From the NCBI RefSeq assembly GCF_963677875.1, contig NZ_OY782564.1:310001-374000 (forward strand): DNA of 64,000 nt. The letters run 5' to 3'. This document shows, in pieces, positions 47,236 through 58,369 of this stretch. Every line of letters starts with the position of its first letter. Position 1 is the first letter of the stretch. A program made the position numbers and the translations under genes. The notes beneath the pieces were generated by a model that did no database searches, was not told the origin of the DNA, and saw only the letters and a program-made list of their open reading frames with translations. This DNA is from Thiomicrorhabdus sp. (GTDB lineage: Bacteria; Pseudomonadota; Gammaproteobacteria; Thiomicrospirales; Thiomicrospiraceae).

Positions 47236-47979
47236 CTATAAAGATGTGAAAAAGCCAAAAATCTGCCGTGCATTATAGCCGGTTTGCTTAATCACATCTT
47301 CAATGGAATAACCGGTAAGCACCGCTATTTGTGCGGCAATTTTGTTTAAGTCGGATAAATAACCGGTGGTTGATTCCGACAGACGAATATTTGGATAATC
47401 AGTTTCCAAAACAAAATGCTCCAAACTGAAATGGCGGATCATTTCATGATATCTTCGGGCATTTTCACGGCAGCTAACCCCGTTAACACCGATTAAATAA
47501 CCTAGATCAAGGTAACGAGCAACCACTTCCTTACTGGCGCCTAAACCGTGAACGATGCCGGTTTTTCCCAAGTCATATTGTCTTAAAAGATTAAGCATGT
47601 CGTTATGCGCTTTCTGACAGTGCAGAGAGACCGGGAGTTGATTCGTTTTCGCCAATTCCAGCTGCTGCTCAAAAAACGACAATTGCAAAGCACTGCTGTG
47701 TTTATGCTTATCGGTAAAATCCAAACCGATTTCGCCAACTGCGTACGCATTGGACGAAGCCAAATACTTTACCAATGTTTCCAGGTCTTGATGACAGGCC
47801 TCTTCGACGAACCAAGGGTGAATTCCGAATGCAGGAAGTGCCAGAGGATATTTACTGTAGAGAGCAAGAGCAGCTTGCCACTGATCGACCGAAGTCGTTA
47901 CATTCAGAATTGGATACTCAATCGTCTGAAGTTCCTGAGAAGACGCTTCAATCAAATGAGCATGGGTGTCGAACAACAT
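47236..47979 (-). CDS. tatD: TatD family metal-dependent hydrolase
   Basis: The 247-aa TIM-barrel hydrolase carries the metal-binding motifs DTHAHL (residues 4-9), GEIGLDF, SLHCQKAHNDML and ETDYPN. Family members have DNase/exonuclease or D-aminoacyl-tRNA deacylase-like activities, so the exact role is open. It is downstream of the alpha operon but past its terminator, and cotranscribed with tcdA. Confidence 0.88.
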   Translation of the reverse strand: MLFDTHAHLIEASSQELQTIEYPILNVTTSVDQWQAALALYSKYPLALPAFGIHPWFVEEACHQDLETLVKYLASSNAYAVGEIGLDFTDKHKHSSALQLSFFEQQLELAKTNQLPVSLHCQKAHNDMLNLLRQYDLGKTGIVHGLGASKEVVARYLDLGYLIGVNGVSCRENARRYHEMIRHFSLEHFVLETDYPNIRLSESTTGYLSDLNKIAAQIAVLTGYSIEDVIKQTGYNARQIFGFFTSL

Positions 47980-48018
47980 ATTGAAGAAGTGGAGTGCTGG
48001 TAAAAACTGCAGGTATAA

Positions 48019-48043
48019 AAAAAGCCGGATTAACCGGCTTTTT
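48019..48043 (-). terminator. Terminator of the alpha operon
   Basis: AAAAAGCCGG/CCGGCTTTTT stem with a 5-nt loop, nine nt after the rplQ stop. Confidence 0.82.
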
Positions 48044-48051
48044 CATGCTGA

Positions 48052-48438
48052 TTACTCAGCGTCGCTGTTGGCTTCGACCGCTGGGCGATCAACCAATTCA
48101 ACGATTGCCATAGGTGCGTTGTCACCTGGGCGGAAACCGCATTTCAAAATACGGATATATCCACCTGGACGAGTTTGGTAGCGAGGACCAATTTCATCAA
48201 ACAACTTACCAACTGCTGCTTTGTCACCTAAACGAGCGAAAGCAGTACGACGGTTATGAACGCTGTCATTTTTAGCTAGCGTGATCAAAGGCTCTGCAAC
48301 TCCGCGAAGTTCTTTAGCCTTAGCAACCGTAGTACGGATTACTTCATGTTCGATAAGTGAAGCAGACATGTTTTTAAACATTGCCTTACGGTGCGCACTG
48401 TTACGATTTAACTTACGACCTGATTTACCATGACGCAT
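48052..48438 (-). CDS. rplQ: 50S ribosomal protein L17
   Basis: This 128-aa L17 has the [20 protein letters not shown] opening, the [16 protein letters not shown] helix and the [22 protein letters not shown]-terminal signature. Last gene of the alpha operon, 15 bp after rpoA. Confidence 0.98.
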   Translation of the reverse strand: MRHGKSGRKLNRNSAHRKAMFKNMSASLIEHEVIRTTVAKAKELRGVAEPLITLAKNDSVHNRRTAFARLGDKAAVGKLFDEIGPRYQTRPGGYIRILKCGFRPGDNAPMAIVELVDRPAVEANSDAE

Positions 48439-48453
48439 GATAGCTTCCTTATA

Positions 48454-49434
48454 TTATGCTGACTCTTTGCTAACCAAGCTAGCTGGCGGCCAGTTCTCTA
48501 GTTTCGTTCCAAGGCTTAAACCTCTTTGAGCAAGAACGTCTTTGATTTCTTGTAGAGATTTTTTACCCAAGTTTGGCGTTTTCAGAAGGTGCGGTTCCGC
48601 ACGCTGTACCAAATCGCCAATGTAATAAATTTGTTCTGCTTTCAGACAGTTTGCTGAACGAACAGTCAATTCTAGATCATCAACCGGCTGCAAGAAGATC
48701 GGATCAAACTCGTGTTCTTCTTCTTCCGGAGCGGCCACCTCTTTATGCTTGAGGTCAACAAATGCATTTAGTTGATAATGCAGAACCGTTGCCGCTTGCT
48801 TGATGGCATCTTCTGGATCCAGAGTTCCGTCAGTTACCACGTCTAAAATCAGCTTATCCAAGTCTGTACGCTGCTCAACACGAGCATTCTGAACTTCATA
48901 ACTTACGGTATGAACCGGGCTGAAGCTTGCATCCAGACGCAAAACACCGATTTGACTATCACCTTCGGTTTGAGCGGCACGGTACCCCATACCTTTCTCA
49001 ACACGCAAAGTCATGTTAAGTTCCGCCCCTTCGGAAACGTGAGCAATCACGTGATCCGGGTTGGCGATCTCAACATCGTGATTTAAAACGATGTCAGAAG
49101 CACGAACAATCGCTGGACCTTTTTTATTTAAAGTCAATTCAGCGTCACTGGACGCATTTAGTTTTACTGCAACTTCTTTCAGGTTCAGAAGAATTTCCAA
49201 AACATCTTCACGAACCCCTTCAATTGCAGAATACTCATGCAGAACACCATCAATTTTGGCTTCTACAATCGCAGCGCCCGGCATAGAAGACAAAAGAATA
49301 CGACGCAGGGCATTTCCAAGCGTGTGACCGAAGCCGCGTTCAAGCGGCTCCAAAGTAACACGACTGTGGAAGTCGCTCAAACGTTTAATGTCTACTAAGC
49401 GAGGTGTTAACAACTGTTCTAACATCTCTTGCAT
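48454..49434 (-). CDS. rpoA: DNA-directed RNA polymerase subunit alpha
   Basis: The 326-aa alpha subunit has an N-terminal assembly domain ([21 protein letters not shown] near residue 30) and an acidic linker with EEEEH. The C-terminal domain ([25 protein letters not shown] start, then [13 protein letters not shown]) binds UP elements and activators. Standard length and position. Confidence 0.98.
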   Translation of the reverse strand: MQEMLEQLLTPRLVDIKRLSDFHSRVTLEPLERGFGHTLGNALRRILLSSMPGAAIVEAKIDGVLHEYSAIEGVREDVLEILLNLKEVAVKLNASSDAELTLNKKGPAIVRASDIVLNHDVEIANPDHVIAHVSEGAELNMTLRVEKGMGYRAAQTEGDSQIGVLRLDASFSPVHTVSYEVQNARVEQRTDLDKLILDVVTDGTLDPEDAIKQAATVLHYQLNAFVDLKHKEVAAPEEEEHEFDPIFLQPVDDLELTVRSANCLKAEQIYYIGDLVQRAEPHLLKTPNLGKKSLQEIKDVLAQRGLSLGTKLENWPPASLVSKESA

Positions 49435-49457
49435 TAGAGGTTATCTCCGTTTCTAGG

Positions 49458-50078
49458 TTACTTAGAGTAAAGCTCGACGATCAAGTTTTCTGAGATATCC
49501 GCAGACAAATCTGAACGATCAGGAACGTTCTTGAACGTACCCTCAAACGCAGAAGCATTTACTTCAACCCAGCTTACCGCACCGTTTTGCGCCTTCAATT
49601 CAAGAGCTTGCGCAATACGCGTCTGGTTACGAGACTTTTCTCTAATGGAAATGACATCACCGGCATTCACTTCGAAAGAAGGAACGTTTACGGATTGACC
49701 ATTTACCATAACCGCTTTATGAGAAACCAATTGACGTGCTTCAGCGCGAGTTGAAGCAAAGCCCATACGATAAACAACGTTATCCAGACGGCTTTCAAGG
49801 ATTTGCAGAAGATTTACCCCTGTAGACCCTTTACGACGATCCGCTTCTTTATAGTAAAGGCGGAATTTTTTCTCTAGTACGCCGTACATACGACGAACTT
49901 TTTGTTTTTCACGAAGCTGTAAACCGTATTCGGTTACACGCTTACGACCTGCACCGTGTACACCAGGCAATTGATCGATTTTACATTTTGACTCGATGCT
50001 ACGAACACCGCTTTTCAAAAATAGATCAGTACCTTCACGACGAGCAAGTTTACACTTAGGACCAATATATCTAGCCAT
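49458..50078 (-). CDS. rpsD: 30S ribosomal protein S4
   Basis: The 206-aa S4 is a primary 16S rRNA binder and, in enteric bacteria, translational repressor of the alpha operon. It starts [16 protein letters not shown] and has an S4 RNA-binding domain ([21 protein letters not shown]) from about residue 95. This is the form without zinc-binding cysteines. Confidence 0.98.
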   Translation of the reverse strand: MARYIGPKCKLARREGTDLFLKSGVRSIESKCKIDQLPGVHGAGRKRVTEYGLQLREKQKVRRMYGVLEKKFRLYYKEADRRKGSTGVNLLQILESRLDNVVYRMGFASTRAEARQLVSHKAVMVNGQSVNVPSFEVNAGDVISIREKSRNQTRIAQALELKAQNGAVSWVEVNASAFEGTFKNVPDRSDLSADISENLIVELYSK

Positions 50079-50092
50079 GTTTACCTCAAATA

Positions 50093-50482
50093 TTAAACGC
50101 GACGTTTCTTAGGTGGACGGCATCCGTTGTGAGGAATCGGAGTTACATCAGAGATCGATGTAATTTTGAAACCAGCACTGTGAAGACCACGAACAGCAGA
50201 ATCACGGCCAGGTCCAGGACCTTTCACCATAACTTCCATGTTCTTAACACCATAGTCGTGAGCCATTTGACCTGCTCGTTCTGCAGCAACCTGTGCAGCG
50301 AAAGGGGTACTCTTACGAGAACCACGGAAACCGCTACCACCAGAAGTTGCCCAGCACAATGCGTTACCTTGACGATCCGTGATCGTTACAATTGTGTTAT
50401 TAAAACTAGCGTGAACGTGCGCAACGGCATCCGTTACGACCTGTTTTGCTTTCTTTTTAACACGCGAATTTGCTTTAGCCAT
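50093..50482 (-). CDS. rpsK: 30S ribosomal protein S11
   Basis: The 129-aa S11 has [18 protein letters not shown], the [14 protein letters not shown] motif and the basic C terminus PPKKRRV. It belongs to the 30S platform at the mRNA exit. Confidence 0.98.
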   Translation of the reverse strand: MAKANSRVKKKAKQVVTDAVAHVHASFNNTIVTITDRQGNALCWATSGGSGFRGSRKSTPFAAQVAAERAGQMAHDYGVKNMEVMVKGPGPGRDSAVRGLHSAGFKITSISDVTPIPHNGCRPPKKRRV

Positions 50483-50502
50483 ATCTAATCTCGCAATTAT
50501 GC

Positions 50503-50859
50503 TTATCTCTTAATAGGTCGAACCGGACCTTTACGAGTACGTGCATTGGTTTTTGTACGCTGTCCGCGAAGAGGCAGACTACGACGGTGACGAATACCAC
50601 GGTAGCACCCCATATCCATCAAGCGTTTGATGTTCATGGAAACTTCACGACGAAGGTCACCTTCAATTTTGTATTTTGTTACTTCTGAACGAAGTGCTTC
50701 TAACTGATCTTCAGTTAGTTCTCGAACTTTCGTAGACGGTTCCAAGTTAACTGCAGCGCAGATCGCTTTAGCAGTGGTTGAACCGATCCCGTAGATCGAA
50801 GTCAATCCAATAACAATATGCTTGTTTACTGGAATGTTTACGCCGGCAATACGAGCCAT
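50503..50859 (-). CDS. rpsM: 30S ribosomal protein S13
   Basis: The 118-aa S13 begins [19 protein letters not shown] and contains the [16 protein letters not shown] signature near the basic tail. It is the first gene of the alpha operon. rpmJ does not precede it. Confidence 0.98.
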   Translation of the reverse strand: MARIAGVNIPVNKHIVIGLTSIYGIGSTTAKAICAAVNLEPSTKVRELTEDQLEALRSEVTKYKIEGDLRREVSMNIKRLMDMGCYRGIRHRRSLPLRGQRTKTNARTRKGPVRPIKR

Positions 50860-50899
50860 TTTGACGCTCCCTTTAATTCCATCTACTGAAAAACGCGCT

Positions 50900-50928
50900 A
50901 TTATACCCGCCTTTCAATGTAAATACCA
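50900..50928 (-). promoter_or_regulatory. Candidate promoter of the alpha operon
   Basis: Minus strand TATAAT at 50900-50905 with a weak TGGTAT at 17 bp. Upstream, a perfect 8+8 inverted repeat (ATAACCAA-TT-TTGGTTAT, 50934-50951) spans the secY stop codon. Confidence 0.45.
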
Positions 50929-50947
50929 GATATATAACCAATTTTGG

Positions 50948-52258
50948 TTATTTACCTTTTAATTTCGCTTTTTTCATCATGCCTTCATACTGGCTGGACT
51001 GCATTTGTGCTTGAACCGCTGTCATGAAATCCATAACGACGATGACAATAATCAGCAGTGATGTTCCTCCAAAATAGAACGGAACATTCCAGTATAAAAT
51101 CAAGAACTCAGGCAATAGACACACAGCAGTGATGTAAATTGCCCCGGCCAGTGTCAAGCGACCGAGAATACCGTCGATGTGACGTGCAGTTTGCGCGCCG
51201 GGACGGATGCCAGGCAAATAAGCACCTGACTTTCTTAAGTTATCTGCTGTTTCATTCGGATTGAAAACAATCGCGGTATAGAAGAAGCAGAAGAAAATAA
51301 TCGCAAGGGCATAGAGCAACACATAAAGCGGTTGCCCTGGAGACAAAGTGGTTGCAATGTCTTTCAGCCAACCCAGACCTTCAGCACTCCCGAACCAGCC
51401 ACCCAGGGTTGCCGGGAACAGGATAATACTTGAAGCGAAGATCGGCGGGATAACCCCTGCCATATTTAATTTCAACGGCAAATGCGTTTCCTGACCGCCG
51501 TACAGCTTACGGCCACGCATTTTTTGTGCATAGTGAACAGGAATGCGTCGTTGTCCGCGTTCAACGAAAACAACGAAAGCGATTACTGCAAAAATCAAAG
51601 CCAACAGAATGAATACGGTGATCGCATGCATCGCTCCGGTATTGACTTGTTCGAACGTTCCACCAAGGGCGGACGGCAAACCTGCAACAATCCCTGCAAA
51701 AATAATCAACGAGATACCGTTTCCGATACCGCGTTCGGTAATCTGTTCACCCAACCACATTAGGAAAATGGTACCGCCGACCAGTGTCACAACCGCAGTC
51801 AAGCGGAAAAGCAGACCCGGGTCGATTACAACGGCCATACCGTTAACATTTTGTGATTCGAGCGCTATGGCAACGCCGAGAGCCTGGAAGGTCGCCAAGA
51901 CCACTGTCCCGTAACGGGTGTATTGTGTGATTTTGCGACGTCCTTGCTCACCATCTTTTTTCAACTGCTCAAGAGTTGGAGACACTACCGTCAATAGCTG
52001 CATGATGATCGATGCAGAAATGTACGGCATAATCCCTAAAGCAAAGATGGATAAACGCTCAAGGGCACCCCCTGAGAACATGTTAAACATGTCCAGGATG
52101 GTGCCCTTTTGCTGTTCGAACATTGCAGCCAAGGCAATCGGATCAATTGAAGGTACTGGAATGTGAGTACCGAGACGGTACACAATCAAAGCACCTAAAA
52201 CGAATAGAATCCGGTTTTTTAAATCACTCATACCTGATGATGCAATTGAACTGTTCAT
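50948..52258 (-). CDS. secY: Protein translocase subunit SecY
   Basis: This 436-aa channel subunit of the SecYEG translocon has ten TM helices. Family motifs are [10 protein letters not shown], the [27 protein letters not shown] cytoplasmic loop and [10 protein letters not shown] in the C4/C5 loop. It is last in the spc operon, two bases after rplO. It would export the Sec-signal proteins of the RHS locus. Confidence 0.98.
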   Translation of the reverse strand: MNSSIASSGMSDLKNRILFVLGALIVYRLGTHIPVPSIDPIALAAMFEQQKGTILDMFNMFSGGALERLSIFALGIMPYISASIIMQLLTVVSPTLEQLKKDGEQGRRKITQYTRYGTVVLATFQALGVAIALESQNVNGMAVVIDPGLLFRLTAVVTLVGGTIFLMWLGEQITERGIGNGISLIIFAGIVAGLPSALGGTFEQVNTGAMHAITVFILLALIFAVIAFVVFVERGQRRIPVHYAQKMRGRKLYGGQETHLPLKLNMAGVIPPIFASSIILFPATLGGWFGSAEGLGWLKDIATTLSPGQPLYVLLYALAIIFFCFFYTAIVFNPNETADNLRKSGAYLPGIRPGAQTARHIDGILGRLTLAGAIYITAVCLLPEFLILYWNVPFYFGGTSLLIIVIVVMDFMTAVQAQMQSSQYEGMMKKAKLKGK

Positions 52259-52260
52259 AA

Positions 52261-52695
52261 TTAAGCTTCTACTGTGCCGCCTGCTGCTTCAATCGCCGCT
52301 TGGGCACCTTTAGTCGCTTTGATTCCGGATAGTTTTACCGCTTTGGTAATTTCACCAGAGTTAACAACCTTAACCACTTTGATCTTCTCACCGATAACAT
52401 CAGCGGCTTTAAGCGCTGCGATATCGATTACATCAGCTTCGATGTTCGCCAAAGTATCAAGACGAATCTCTGTCACGTAAGAAGACTTGCGTGAAGTAAA
52501 ACCGATTTTTGGCAAACGACGCTGCAAAGGCATCTGCCCACCTTCAAAACCGATTTTCGGCATACCGCCGGAGCGAGATTTTTGACCTTTATGACCACGG
52601 CCACCCATCTTACCCCAACCGGAACCTTGTCCACGACCTACACGCTTACGAGCAGATTTTGAACCTTCTGCTGGTTGTAAAGTATTTAGTTGCAT
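52261..52695 (-). CDS. rplO: 50S ribosomal protein L15
   Basis: The 144-aa L15 opens [20 protein letters not shown], with the Gly/Lys-rich [19 protein letters not shown] stretch and a C-terminal [11 protein letters not shown] motif. One base separates it from rpmD. Confidence 0.98.
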   Translation of the reverse strand: MQLNTLQPAEGSKSARKRVGRGQGSGWGKMGGRGHKGQKSRSGGMPKIGFEGGQMPLQRRLPKIGFTSRKSSYVTEIRLDTLANIEADVIDIAALKAADVIGEKIKVVKVVNSGEITKAVKLSGIKATKGAQAAIEAAGGTVEA

Positions 52696-52696
52696 C

Positions 52697-52882
52697 TTAT
52701 GCTTCCTCTACTTTAAGCAAATAGGAAACCTTATTGATCATTCCACGATTTTCAGGAGTATCAATAACGCTCACTGTTTGGTGCATCTTTCTTAGACCAA
52801 GACCAGATACACAAGCTTTGTGTGCTGGCAAGCGCCCGATGGTGCTTTTTACCAGAGTAACTTTCAGTTTCTTATCTGACAT
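52697..52882 (-). CDS. rpmD: 50S ribosomal protein L30
   Basis: The 61-aa L30 starts at the ATG at 52882 (AGGTGAG upstream) rather than the GTG at 52891. It contains [20 protein letters not shown] and the [13 protein letters not shown] end. The chosen start lies one base after the rpsE stop region. Confidence 0.96.
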   Translation of the reverse strand: MSDKKLKVTLVKSTIGRLPAHKACVSGLGLRKMHQTVSVIDTPENRGMINKVSYLLKVEEA

Positions 52883-52883
52883 C

Positions 52884-53393
52884 TTACTCACCTAAAATTT
52901 CTTCGACAGTTTTTCCACGCTTCGCAGCCATCATTTCTGGGCTGCTCATGCTAGTCAAAGCATTAACCGTAGAACGAACAACGTTGACCGGACGAGTTGT
53001 ACCGATACACTTGGAAAGAACGTTTTTCACACCAGCGGCTTCCAATACGGCACGCATTGCACCACCAGCGATGACTCCAGTACCTTCTGAAGCAGGAAGC
53101 ATTGCGATGTTCGCAGCACCTTGCTTGAAGTTGATTGGGTACTGAATTGTTCCGTTGTTCAGAGGAACTGTTCTCATATTACGACGAGCCTGTTCCATCG
53201 CTTTCTTGATCGCTACAGGAACTTCGCTGGCTTTACCGCTACCGTAACCTACGCGACCTTCACCGTCACCGACAACAGCCAGTGCAGAGAAAGCAAAGAC
53301 GCGACCGCCTTTTACCACTTTAGCAACACGACGGACATTTACTAATTTTTCAATTAATCCATCTTGTCCGTCTTGTAATTCACGTGAAGACAT
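52884..53393 (-). CDS. rpsE: 30S ribosomal protein S5
   Basis: The 169-aa S5 has the N-terminal dsRBD-like domain ([28 protein letters not shown]) and the C-terminal [12 protein letters not shown] motif. It works in decoding accuracy and mRNA unwinding with S3 and S4. Confidence 0.98.
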   Translation of the reverse strand: MSSRELQDGQDGLIEKLVNVRRVAKVVKGGRVFAFSALAVVGDGEGRVGYGSGKASEVPVAIKKAMEQARRNMRTVPLNNGTIQYPINFKQGAANIAMLPASEGTGVIAGGAMRAVLEAAGVKNVLSKCIGTTRPVNVVRSTVNALTSMSSPEMMAAKRGKTVEEILGE

Positions 53394-53410
53394 AATTTAT
53401 TATCCTTCCT

Positions 53411-53764
53411 TTAAAATTCAAGACCGTTTTCACGGGCAGAGTCCGCTAACTGCTGGATGCGTCCGTGGTATTTAAAACCTGAACGATCGAAAGCAACCGC
53501 AGTGATACCTGCAGCCTTAGCTTTTTCAGCAATTGCTTTACCGACTGCTGCCGCAGCGTTCTTATTACCAGTGTTGCTGATTTCTTTTTTAATATCCGCT
53601 TGTACAGTAGAGCTGGAAGCGATAACTTCGCCACCATTAGCAGAAATGATCTGAGCATAGATGTGCTGTGAAGTGCGGTGAACACTCAAACGTGGCATTT
53701 TTAGCTCGGAAATTTTTCCGCGAGTTTTCTTAGCTCTACGAAGACGGGCTGATTTCTTATCCAT
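53411..53764 (-). CDS. rplR: 50S ribosomal protein L18
   Basis: The 117-aa L18 begins [17 protein letters not shown] and carries the [15 protein letters not shown] and [13 protein letters not shown] motifs. It binds 5S rRNA with L5 and L25. Confidence 0.98.
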   Translation of the reverse strand: MDKKSARLRRAKKTRGKISELKMPRLSVHRTSQHIYAQIISANGGEVIASSSTVQADIKKEISNTGNKNAAAAVGKAIAEKAKAAGITAVAFDRSGFKYHGRIQQLADSARENGLEF

Positions 53765-53778
53765 ACTTACTTCCAGCC

Positions 53779-54312
53779 TTATTTCTTCTTAGCTTCTTTA
53801 CGCAAAATGTGCTCATCAGCATACTTAACACCCTTACCTTTATAAGGCTCTGGTGGGCGGTAGCCGCGAATCTCGGCAGCGGCCTGGCCAACTGCTTGTT
53901 TATCTGCACCTTTTACAACGATTTCAGTTTGTGACGGGGTTTCTGCTGTCACGCCTTCCGGAAGTTGGTGAACAACCGGGTGAGAGAAACCTAGTGTCAA
54001 ATCAACTGTGCTGCCTGACGCTTTTGCACGGTAACCAACACCAACCAGCTGAAGACGCTTTTCAAAGCCTTCGGTTACACCGATGACCATGTTGTTGATA
54101 ACCGCACGCGCAGTACCAGCTTGAGCCCAACCGTTCGCAGCACCTTCAATCGGCGCGCAAACTACTTGACCTTCAGAAGCATCGATAGTTACTTTATCGT
54201 TGAATACTTTAGTCAAAGTTGCTTTGGAGCTCTTAACAGTTACTTCGGAACCATTAACCAATACTTCAACACCGGCAGGTACCGTTACAGGAGCCTTTGC
54301 AATTCTAGACAT
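53779..54312 (-). CDS. rplF: 50S ribosomal protein L6
   Basis: The 177-aa L6 is made of two repeated domains. It starts [17 protein letters not shown] and has the C-terminal [17 protein letters not shown] signature near the sarcin-ricin loop contact. Confidence 0.98.
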   Translation of the reverse strand: MSRIAKAPVTVPAGVEVLVNGSEVTVKSSKATLTKVFNDKVTIDASEGQVVCAPIEGAANGWAQAGTARAVINNMVIGVTEGFEKRLQLVGVGYRAKASGSTVDLTLGFSHPVVHQLPEGVTAETPSQTEIVVKGADKQAVGQAAAEIRGYRPPEPYKGKGVKYADEHILRKEAKKK

Positions 54313-54323
54313 AATTCAATTCC

Positions 54324-54719
54324 TTATGCTACGTAGCAAATAACTTCACCACCAACACCCGCAGTACGAGCATCACGGTCAGTCATAATACCTTTCGAAG
54401 TTGAAATCACAGCGATCCCCAGACCGCCAATAACTTTTGGAAGCTCATCTTTGTTTTTGTAAACACGAAGACCAGGACGGCTGACGCGCTTAACCATTTC
54501 AATAACAGGCTTACCGTTAAAATATTTCAGGTCGACCGCAAGTTCGGTCTTACCATTGTTTTCATTAATGCTGAATGCAGAAATATAACCTTCATCGCTC
54601 AATACTTTCGCTAGAGAAGCTTTCATTTTTGAAGAAGGCATCACAACTTTCGCGTGGCCGGCCATTTGACCGTTACGGATGCGAGTCAACATATCAGCGA
54701 TTGGATCAGACATACTCAT
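54324..54719 (-). CDS. rpsH: 30S ribosomal protein S8
   Basis: The 131-aa S8 includes [16 protein letters not shown] and the C-terminal [19 protein letters not shown] signature ([20 protein letters not shown]). In E. coli S8 represses spc translation. Start may be either of two nearby ATGs (MSMSDP or MSDP). Confidence 0.98.
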   Translation of the reverse strand: MSMSDPIADMLTRIRNGQMAGHAKVVMPSSKMKASLAKVLSDEGYISAFSINENNGKTELAVDLKYFNGKPVIEMVKRVSRPGLRVYKNKDELPKVIGGLGIAVISTSKGIMTDRDARTAGVGGEVICYVA

Positions 54720-54731
54720 AGATATTTATCC

Positions 54732-55037
54732 TTACCAACTAGCTTTTCTTAAACCAGGAACGTCACCTTGCATCGCCAATTGACGCAACATGTTACGTGA
54801 CAAACCAAACTTTCTGTAAACACCGTGAGGACGGCCAGTCAAACGACAACGGTTTTGACGACGAACCGGTGAACCATCACGAGGCAATTTGTTTAGTGCA
54901 TCAACAGCATCCATACGCGCACTGAAATCAACGTCTGGATCTTTGATGATCTTTTTGAGCTCTGCACGCTTCGCAGCGTACTTCTCAACTGCTTTTGCAC
55001 GCTTATCTTCGCGGGCAATCATAGATAACTTAGCCAT
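54732..55037 (-). CDS. rpsN: 30S ribosomal protein S14
   Basis: The 101-aa S14 is the long, zinc-free form with no CXXC pairs. It contains [20 protein letters not shown] and the [14 protein letters not shown] motif, and ends GLRKASW. Confidence 0.98.
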   Translation of the reverse strand: MAKLSMIAREDKRAKAVEKYAAKRAELKKIIKDPDVDFSARMDAVDALNKLPRDGSPVRRQNRCRLTGRPHGVYRKFGLSRNMLRQLAMQGDVPGLRKASW

Positions 55038-55049
55038 TAGAAAGACCTC

Positions 55050-55589
55050 TTATTTCTTGAATGGGAAATTAAAGGCTTCTAAAAGAGCTTTCGCTTCATC
55101 GTTGGTTTGCGCAGTGGTTGCGAAGTTGATGTCCATCCCACGGATTTTGTCAACTTTTTCAAACTCGATTTCAGGGAAAATGATTTGCTCTTTCAGGCCC
55201 AAGTTGTAGTTTCCACGACCATCGAACGCTTTCGGGTTTACACCACGGAAGTCACGAACACGCGGTAGCGCGATGTTGATCAGACGATCCAGGAACTCAT
55301 ACATTCTTTCACCGCGAAGCGTTACCTTACAACCTAGAGGGTAACCATCACGAACCTTAAAGCTTGCAACAGATTTACGGGCCAAAGTACGAACCGCTTT
55401 CTGTCCGGCAATCGCTTCCATATCAGCAACTGCGTTATCAAGCACTTTTTTATCACCGATTGCATCGCCCACACCCATATTAATGGTGATCTTAGTCAGC
55501 TTAGGCGCTTGCATTGATGATTTATAACCAAATTGTTCAATCAATTTTGGAACAACTTGTTCTTTGTAGACTTTTTGTAATCTTGCCAT
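55050..55589 (-). CDS. rplE: 50S ribosomal protein L5
   Basis: The 179-aa L5 has [16 protein letters not shown] and the [14 protein letters not shown] motif, ending with the FNFPFKK tail. It binds 5S rRNA and contacts P-site tRNA. Confidence 0.98.
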   Translation of the reverse strand: MARLQKVYKEQVVPKLIEQFGYKSSMQAPKLTKITINMGVGDAIGDKKVLDNAVADMEAIAGQKAVRTLARKSVASFKVRDGYPLGCKVTLRGERMYEFLDRLINIALPRVRDFRGVNPKAFDGRGNYNLGLKEQIIFPEIEFEKVDKIRGMDINFATTAQTNDEAKALLEAFNFPFKK

Positions 55590-55603
55590 TTCTCTACCCT
55601 TTA

Positions 55604-55918
55604 TTAAGCGTCAATCGCTTTACCAGTAGATTTAAAGAAGCGGATCTTGGCATCGCCTTCAACACGGAAACCAACTTTATCAGCCTTATCCGTTTCAGGG
55701 TTTACCAGCGCCACATTAGAGGCATCAATCGGCATCTCTTTTGAAACGATTCCACCTTGCGCACCAGTCATAGGATTCGCACGAGTGTGTTTCTTAACTA
55801 GGTTGATACCATCTACCACAACTTTACCGTTTGCCATAACAGAAGAAACCGAACCACGCTTTCCTTTGTCTTTACCGGCAATAACGATAACTTCGTCACC
55901 TTTTCTTAAACGATTCAT
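55604..55918 (-). CDS. rplX: 50S ribosomal protein L24
   Basis: The 104-aa L24 starts at the ATG at 55918 ([19 protein letters not shown] upstream). A longer frame would run into rplN and has no family support. The KOW motif ([13 protein letters not shown]) is at the N terminus. Confidence 0.97.
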   Translation of the reverse strand: MNRLRKGDEVIVIAGKDKGKRGSVSSVMANGKVVVDGINLVKKHTRANPMTGAQGGIVSKEMPIDASNVALVNPETDKADKVGFRVEGDAKIRFFKSTGKAIDA

Positions 55919-55928
55919 TACTTCTTCC

Positions 55929-56297
55929 TTATAGAACTTCAGGAGCCAATGAAACAATTTTCATAAATTTTTCATTACGAAGCTCACGAGTTACTGGACC
56001 GAAGATACGTGTTCCGATCGGCTCGTGTTTTGCGTTAAGGATAACAGCCGCATTGCCGTCAAACTTAATCAAAGAGCCATCTTGACGTCGAACACCGCTG
56101 GCCGTACGAACGACAACCGCGTTATAGACATCACCCTTCTTCACTTTACCGCGTGGTGCAGCTTCTTTCACACTCACTTTGATTACGTCACCAACGTTAG
56201 CGTAACGACGGTGAGAACCGCCCAACACTTTAATACATTGGACACGTCGTGCTCCGCTGTTATCAGCTACATCAAGCACAGTTTGCATCTGAATCAT
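55929..56297 (-). CDS. rplN: 50S ribosomal protein L14
   Basis: The 122-aa L14 starts [17 protein letters not shown] and has the [21 protein letters not shown] region and a FGPVTRELR end signature. It is first gene of the spc operon, behind a structured leader and its own promoter. Confidence 0.98.
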   Translation of the reverse strand: MIQMQTVLDVADNSGARRVQCIKVLGGSHRRYANVGDVIKVSVKEAAPRGKVKKGDVYNAVVVRTASGVRRQDGSLIKFDGNAAVILNAKHEPIGTRIFGPVTRELRNEKFMKIVSLAPEVL

Positions 56298-56337
56298 GGT
56301 GGTTCTCCATCCATAAAATTAAAATTTCGTGTAGCAC

Positions 56338-56401
56338 AAAAACCACCGAAAAGCGTAGTCCCAATCATTAAAATTGGCTTGCCGCTTTAAGGTGGCTTTT
56401 T
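56338..56401 (-). ncRNA. Structured 5' leader hairpin of the spc operon
   Basis: Three nested stems can form: an outer AAAAACCACC/GGTGGcTTTTT (one bulge), a middle AAAGCG/CGCTTT (56350-56355 with 56383-56388) and an inner CCAAT/ATTGG (56361-56365 with 56373-56377). In the transcript the outer stem ends in a U-run, so it resembles an attenuator or the end of the S10 transcript. It starts about at the predicted +1. Confidence 0.55.
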
Positions 56402-56413
56402 GAAATTCCGCGA

Positions 56414-56442
56414 ATTATACCAGATAATTTTTGGAATTGCTA
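56414..56442 (-). promoter_or_regulatory. Promoter of the spc operon
   Basis: Minus-strand TATAAT preceded by TGG, with a weak TAGCAA hexamer at 17 bp, in the 151-bp rpsQ-rplN gap. E. coli has its spc promoter at the same place. Confidence 0.65.
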
Positions 56443-56448
56443 TAAAAG

Positions 56449-56712
56449 TTAAATTTTCGCTTTTTCGTCGATGCTTACCAAGATCCAAGACTTGTTCTTA
56501 GAAATTGGCTTTGACTCCTGAATGGTAACCGTGTCACCAATTCCACAAGTATTACCTGCATCGTGAGCCATGATTTTAGTCGACTTCTTAACGAATTTTT
56601 TGTACTTAGCATGCTTGATGAAACGGTTGATAGAAACAACGATTGAATCGTTCATTTTGTTGCTAACAACAACACCTTGCATTGTACGTGCTTTATTTTC
56701 TTGACCAGCCAT
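56449..56712 (-). CDS. rpsQ: 30S ribosomal protein S17
   Basis: The 87-aa S17 has an OB-fold with [19 protein letters not shown] and the [21 protein letters not shown] signature. Last gene of the S10 operon. Confidence 0.98.
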   Translation of the reverse strand: MAGQENKARTMQGVVVSNKMNDSIVVSINRFIKHAKYKKFVKKSTKIMAHDAGNTCGIGDTVTIQESKPISKNKSWILVSIDEKAKI

Positions 56713-56714
56713 TC

Positions 56715-56906
56715 TTACTTACTCACTTTTTGACGAATGATGGTTTTAACACGCGCGATAGTACGACGTACTTTTTTCAATTGCGCAGAGTTTGCCAATT
56801 GACCAGTTGCGTGCTGCATTCTCAAGTTGAACTGTTCTTTCAAAAGTTCAAGCAGTTCAGCGCGAAGCTCCTCAACTGACTTTTCATTTAGTTCTTTTGC
56901 AGTCAT
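56715..56906 (-). CDS. rpmC: 50S ribosomal protein L29
   Basis: The 63-aa L29 is two helices ([31 protein letters not shown]). It borders the peptide exit tunnel, where trigger factor and SRP dock with L23. Confidence 0.98.
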   Translation of the reverse strand: MTAKELNEKSVEELRAELLELLKEQFNLRMQHATGQLANSAQLKKVRRTIARVKTIIRQKVSK

Positions 56907-57320
56907 TTACATCACCGTTCTTTTAACAACTTGTGTTTTAAATGGTAGTTTTGCTGCCGCAAGCTCGAAAGCTTCGCGCGCCAACTTCTCATCAACACCT
57001 TGAATTTCATAAAGTACGCGACCTGGTTGAATTTGCGCAACCCAGTATTCAACAGAACCCTTACCTTTACCCATACGAACCTCAAGAGGCTTGTTAGTAA
57101 TCGGCTTGTCCGGGAATACACGGATCCAAATTTTCGCGCCACGTCTTACGTGACGAGTCATAACACGACGACCAGCTTCGATCTGACGTGAAGTCATACG
57201 ACCACGCTCTAAAGCTTTAAGACCGAATTCACCGAAGCTAACTTTGTTGCCAGCTTGTGCTAGACCACGGTTACGACCTTTTTGTACTTTTCTAAATTTT
57301 GTACGCTTAGGCATTAACAT
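56907..57320 (-). CDS. rplP: 50S ribosomal protein L16
   Basis: The 137-aa L16 starts [17 protein letters not shown], and includes the [19 protein letters not shown] and [17 protein letters not shown] motifs. It sits at the A-site of the 50S. It abuts rpmC without a gap. Confidence 0.98.
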   Translation of the reverse strand: MLMPKRTKFRKVQKGRNRGLAQAGNKVSFGEFGLKALERGRMTSRQIEAGRRVMTRHVRRGAKIWIRVFPDKPITNKPLEVRMGKGKGSVEYWVAQIQPGRVLYEIQGVDEKLAREAFELAAAKLPFKTQVVKRTVM

Positions 57321-57334
57321 AGTTAGTATTCCTT

Positions 57335-58012
57335 TTATTTACGGCCTTTTTTGCCCTTAGATTGGTTGTCTTCAAGAGCTAGCTTACCAAGCTTCTCACC
57401 TTTGAAAATCCAAACTTTAACGCCGATCTTACCGTAGGTAGTATCCGCTTCAAAAGTTGCATAATCAATGTCAGCACGGAATGTATGAAGAGGAACACGT
57501 CCTTCACGATACCATTCTGCACGCGCGATATCCGCACCGTTTAGACGACCAGAAACCGTAACCTTGATACCTTCAGCACCAAGACGCATTGCATTACCGA
57601 CCGCACGCTTCATGGCACGACGGAACTGAATACGTTTTTCAAGCTGTTGAGCAATCGACTCACCAACCAATTTTGCATCAAGCTCAGGCTTTTTAATTTC
57701 TTCGATATTGATATTAACCGGCATACCGGTTTTAGCAGTTAGAGACTGCTTCAATTTCTCAATATCTTCACCTTTCTTACCGATAACCACACCAGGGCGA
57801 GCAGTATGAATAGTGACACGAATACCGTTTGCAACGCGTTCGATGTTGATTTTGCTGATCGATGCGTGAGCAAGTTTTTTGTTTAATTCATTACGAATCT
57901 CAATATCACTCACCAAGAAGTCAGAATAGTTTTTGCTATCCGCATACCAGCGTGCATTCCAATCTTTAGTGATACCAAGACGAATTCCGACTGGATTTAC
58001 CTTTTGACCCAT
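57335..58012 (-). CDS. rpsC: 30S ribosomal protein S3
   Basis: The 225-aa S3 has an N-terminal KH domain ([15 protein letters not shown]) and the C-terminal [10 protein letters not shown] motif. It forms part of the mRNA entry helicase with S4 and S5. Confidence 0.98.
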   Translation of the reverse strand: MGQKVNPVGIRLGITKDWNARWYADSKNYSDFLVSDIEIRNELNKKLAHASISKINIERVANGIRVTIHTARPGVVIGKKGEDIEKLKQSLTAKTGMPVNINIEEIKKPELDAKLVGESIAQQLEKRIQFRRAMKRAVGNAMRLGAEGIKVTVSGRLNGADIARAEWYREGRVPLHTFRADIDYATFEADTTYGKIGVKVWIFKGEKLGKLALEDNQSKGKKGRK

Positions 58013-58023
58013 TCTGATTCTCC

Positions 58024-58356
58024 TTACTTATCGCCAACAGTTACAGTGATGTGGCTGATACGCTTCAAGATGCGGTTACCACGACCCTTAGCACGAGCGC
58101 GCATACGCTTCATCATTGGGCCTTCATTTACGAAAGCAGCCGTGACTTTCAATTCGTCAATATCGACACCTTCATTGTTTTCAGCATTTGCAATTGCAGA
58201 GTTAAGAACTTTCTTAACCAATGCAGCGGCTTTCTTATCACTGAACGCTAGGATATTTACAGCAGCTTCAACATCTTTTCCACGGATCATATCAACGACC
58301 AAACGCGCCTTCTGTGGAGAGATACGAGCAAATTTATGAGTAGCACTTACTTGCAT
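58024..58356 (-). CDS. rplV: 50S ribosomal protein L22
   Basis: The 110-aa L22 has the [21 protein letters not shown] start and the tunnel-lining loop with [18 protein letters not shown]. That loop is the site of macrolide-resistance changes in other species. Confidence 0.98.
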   Translation of the reverse strand: MQVSATHKFARISPQKARLVVDMIRGKDVEAAVNILAFSDKKAAALVKKVLNSAIANAENNEGVDIDELKVTAAFVNEGPMMKRMRARAKGRGNRILKRISHITVTVGDK

Positions 58357-58369
58357 TTTAATCTCCTGA

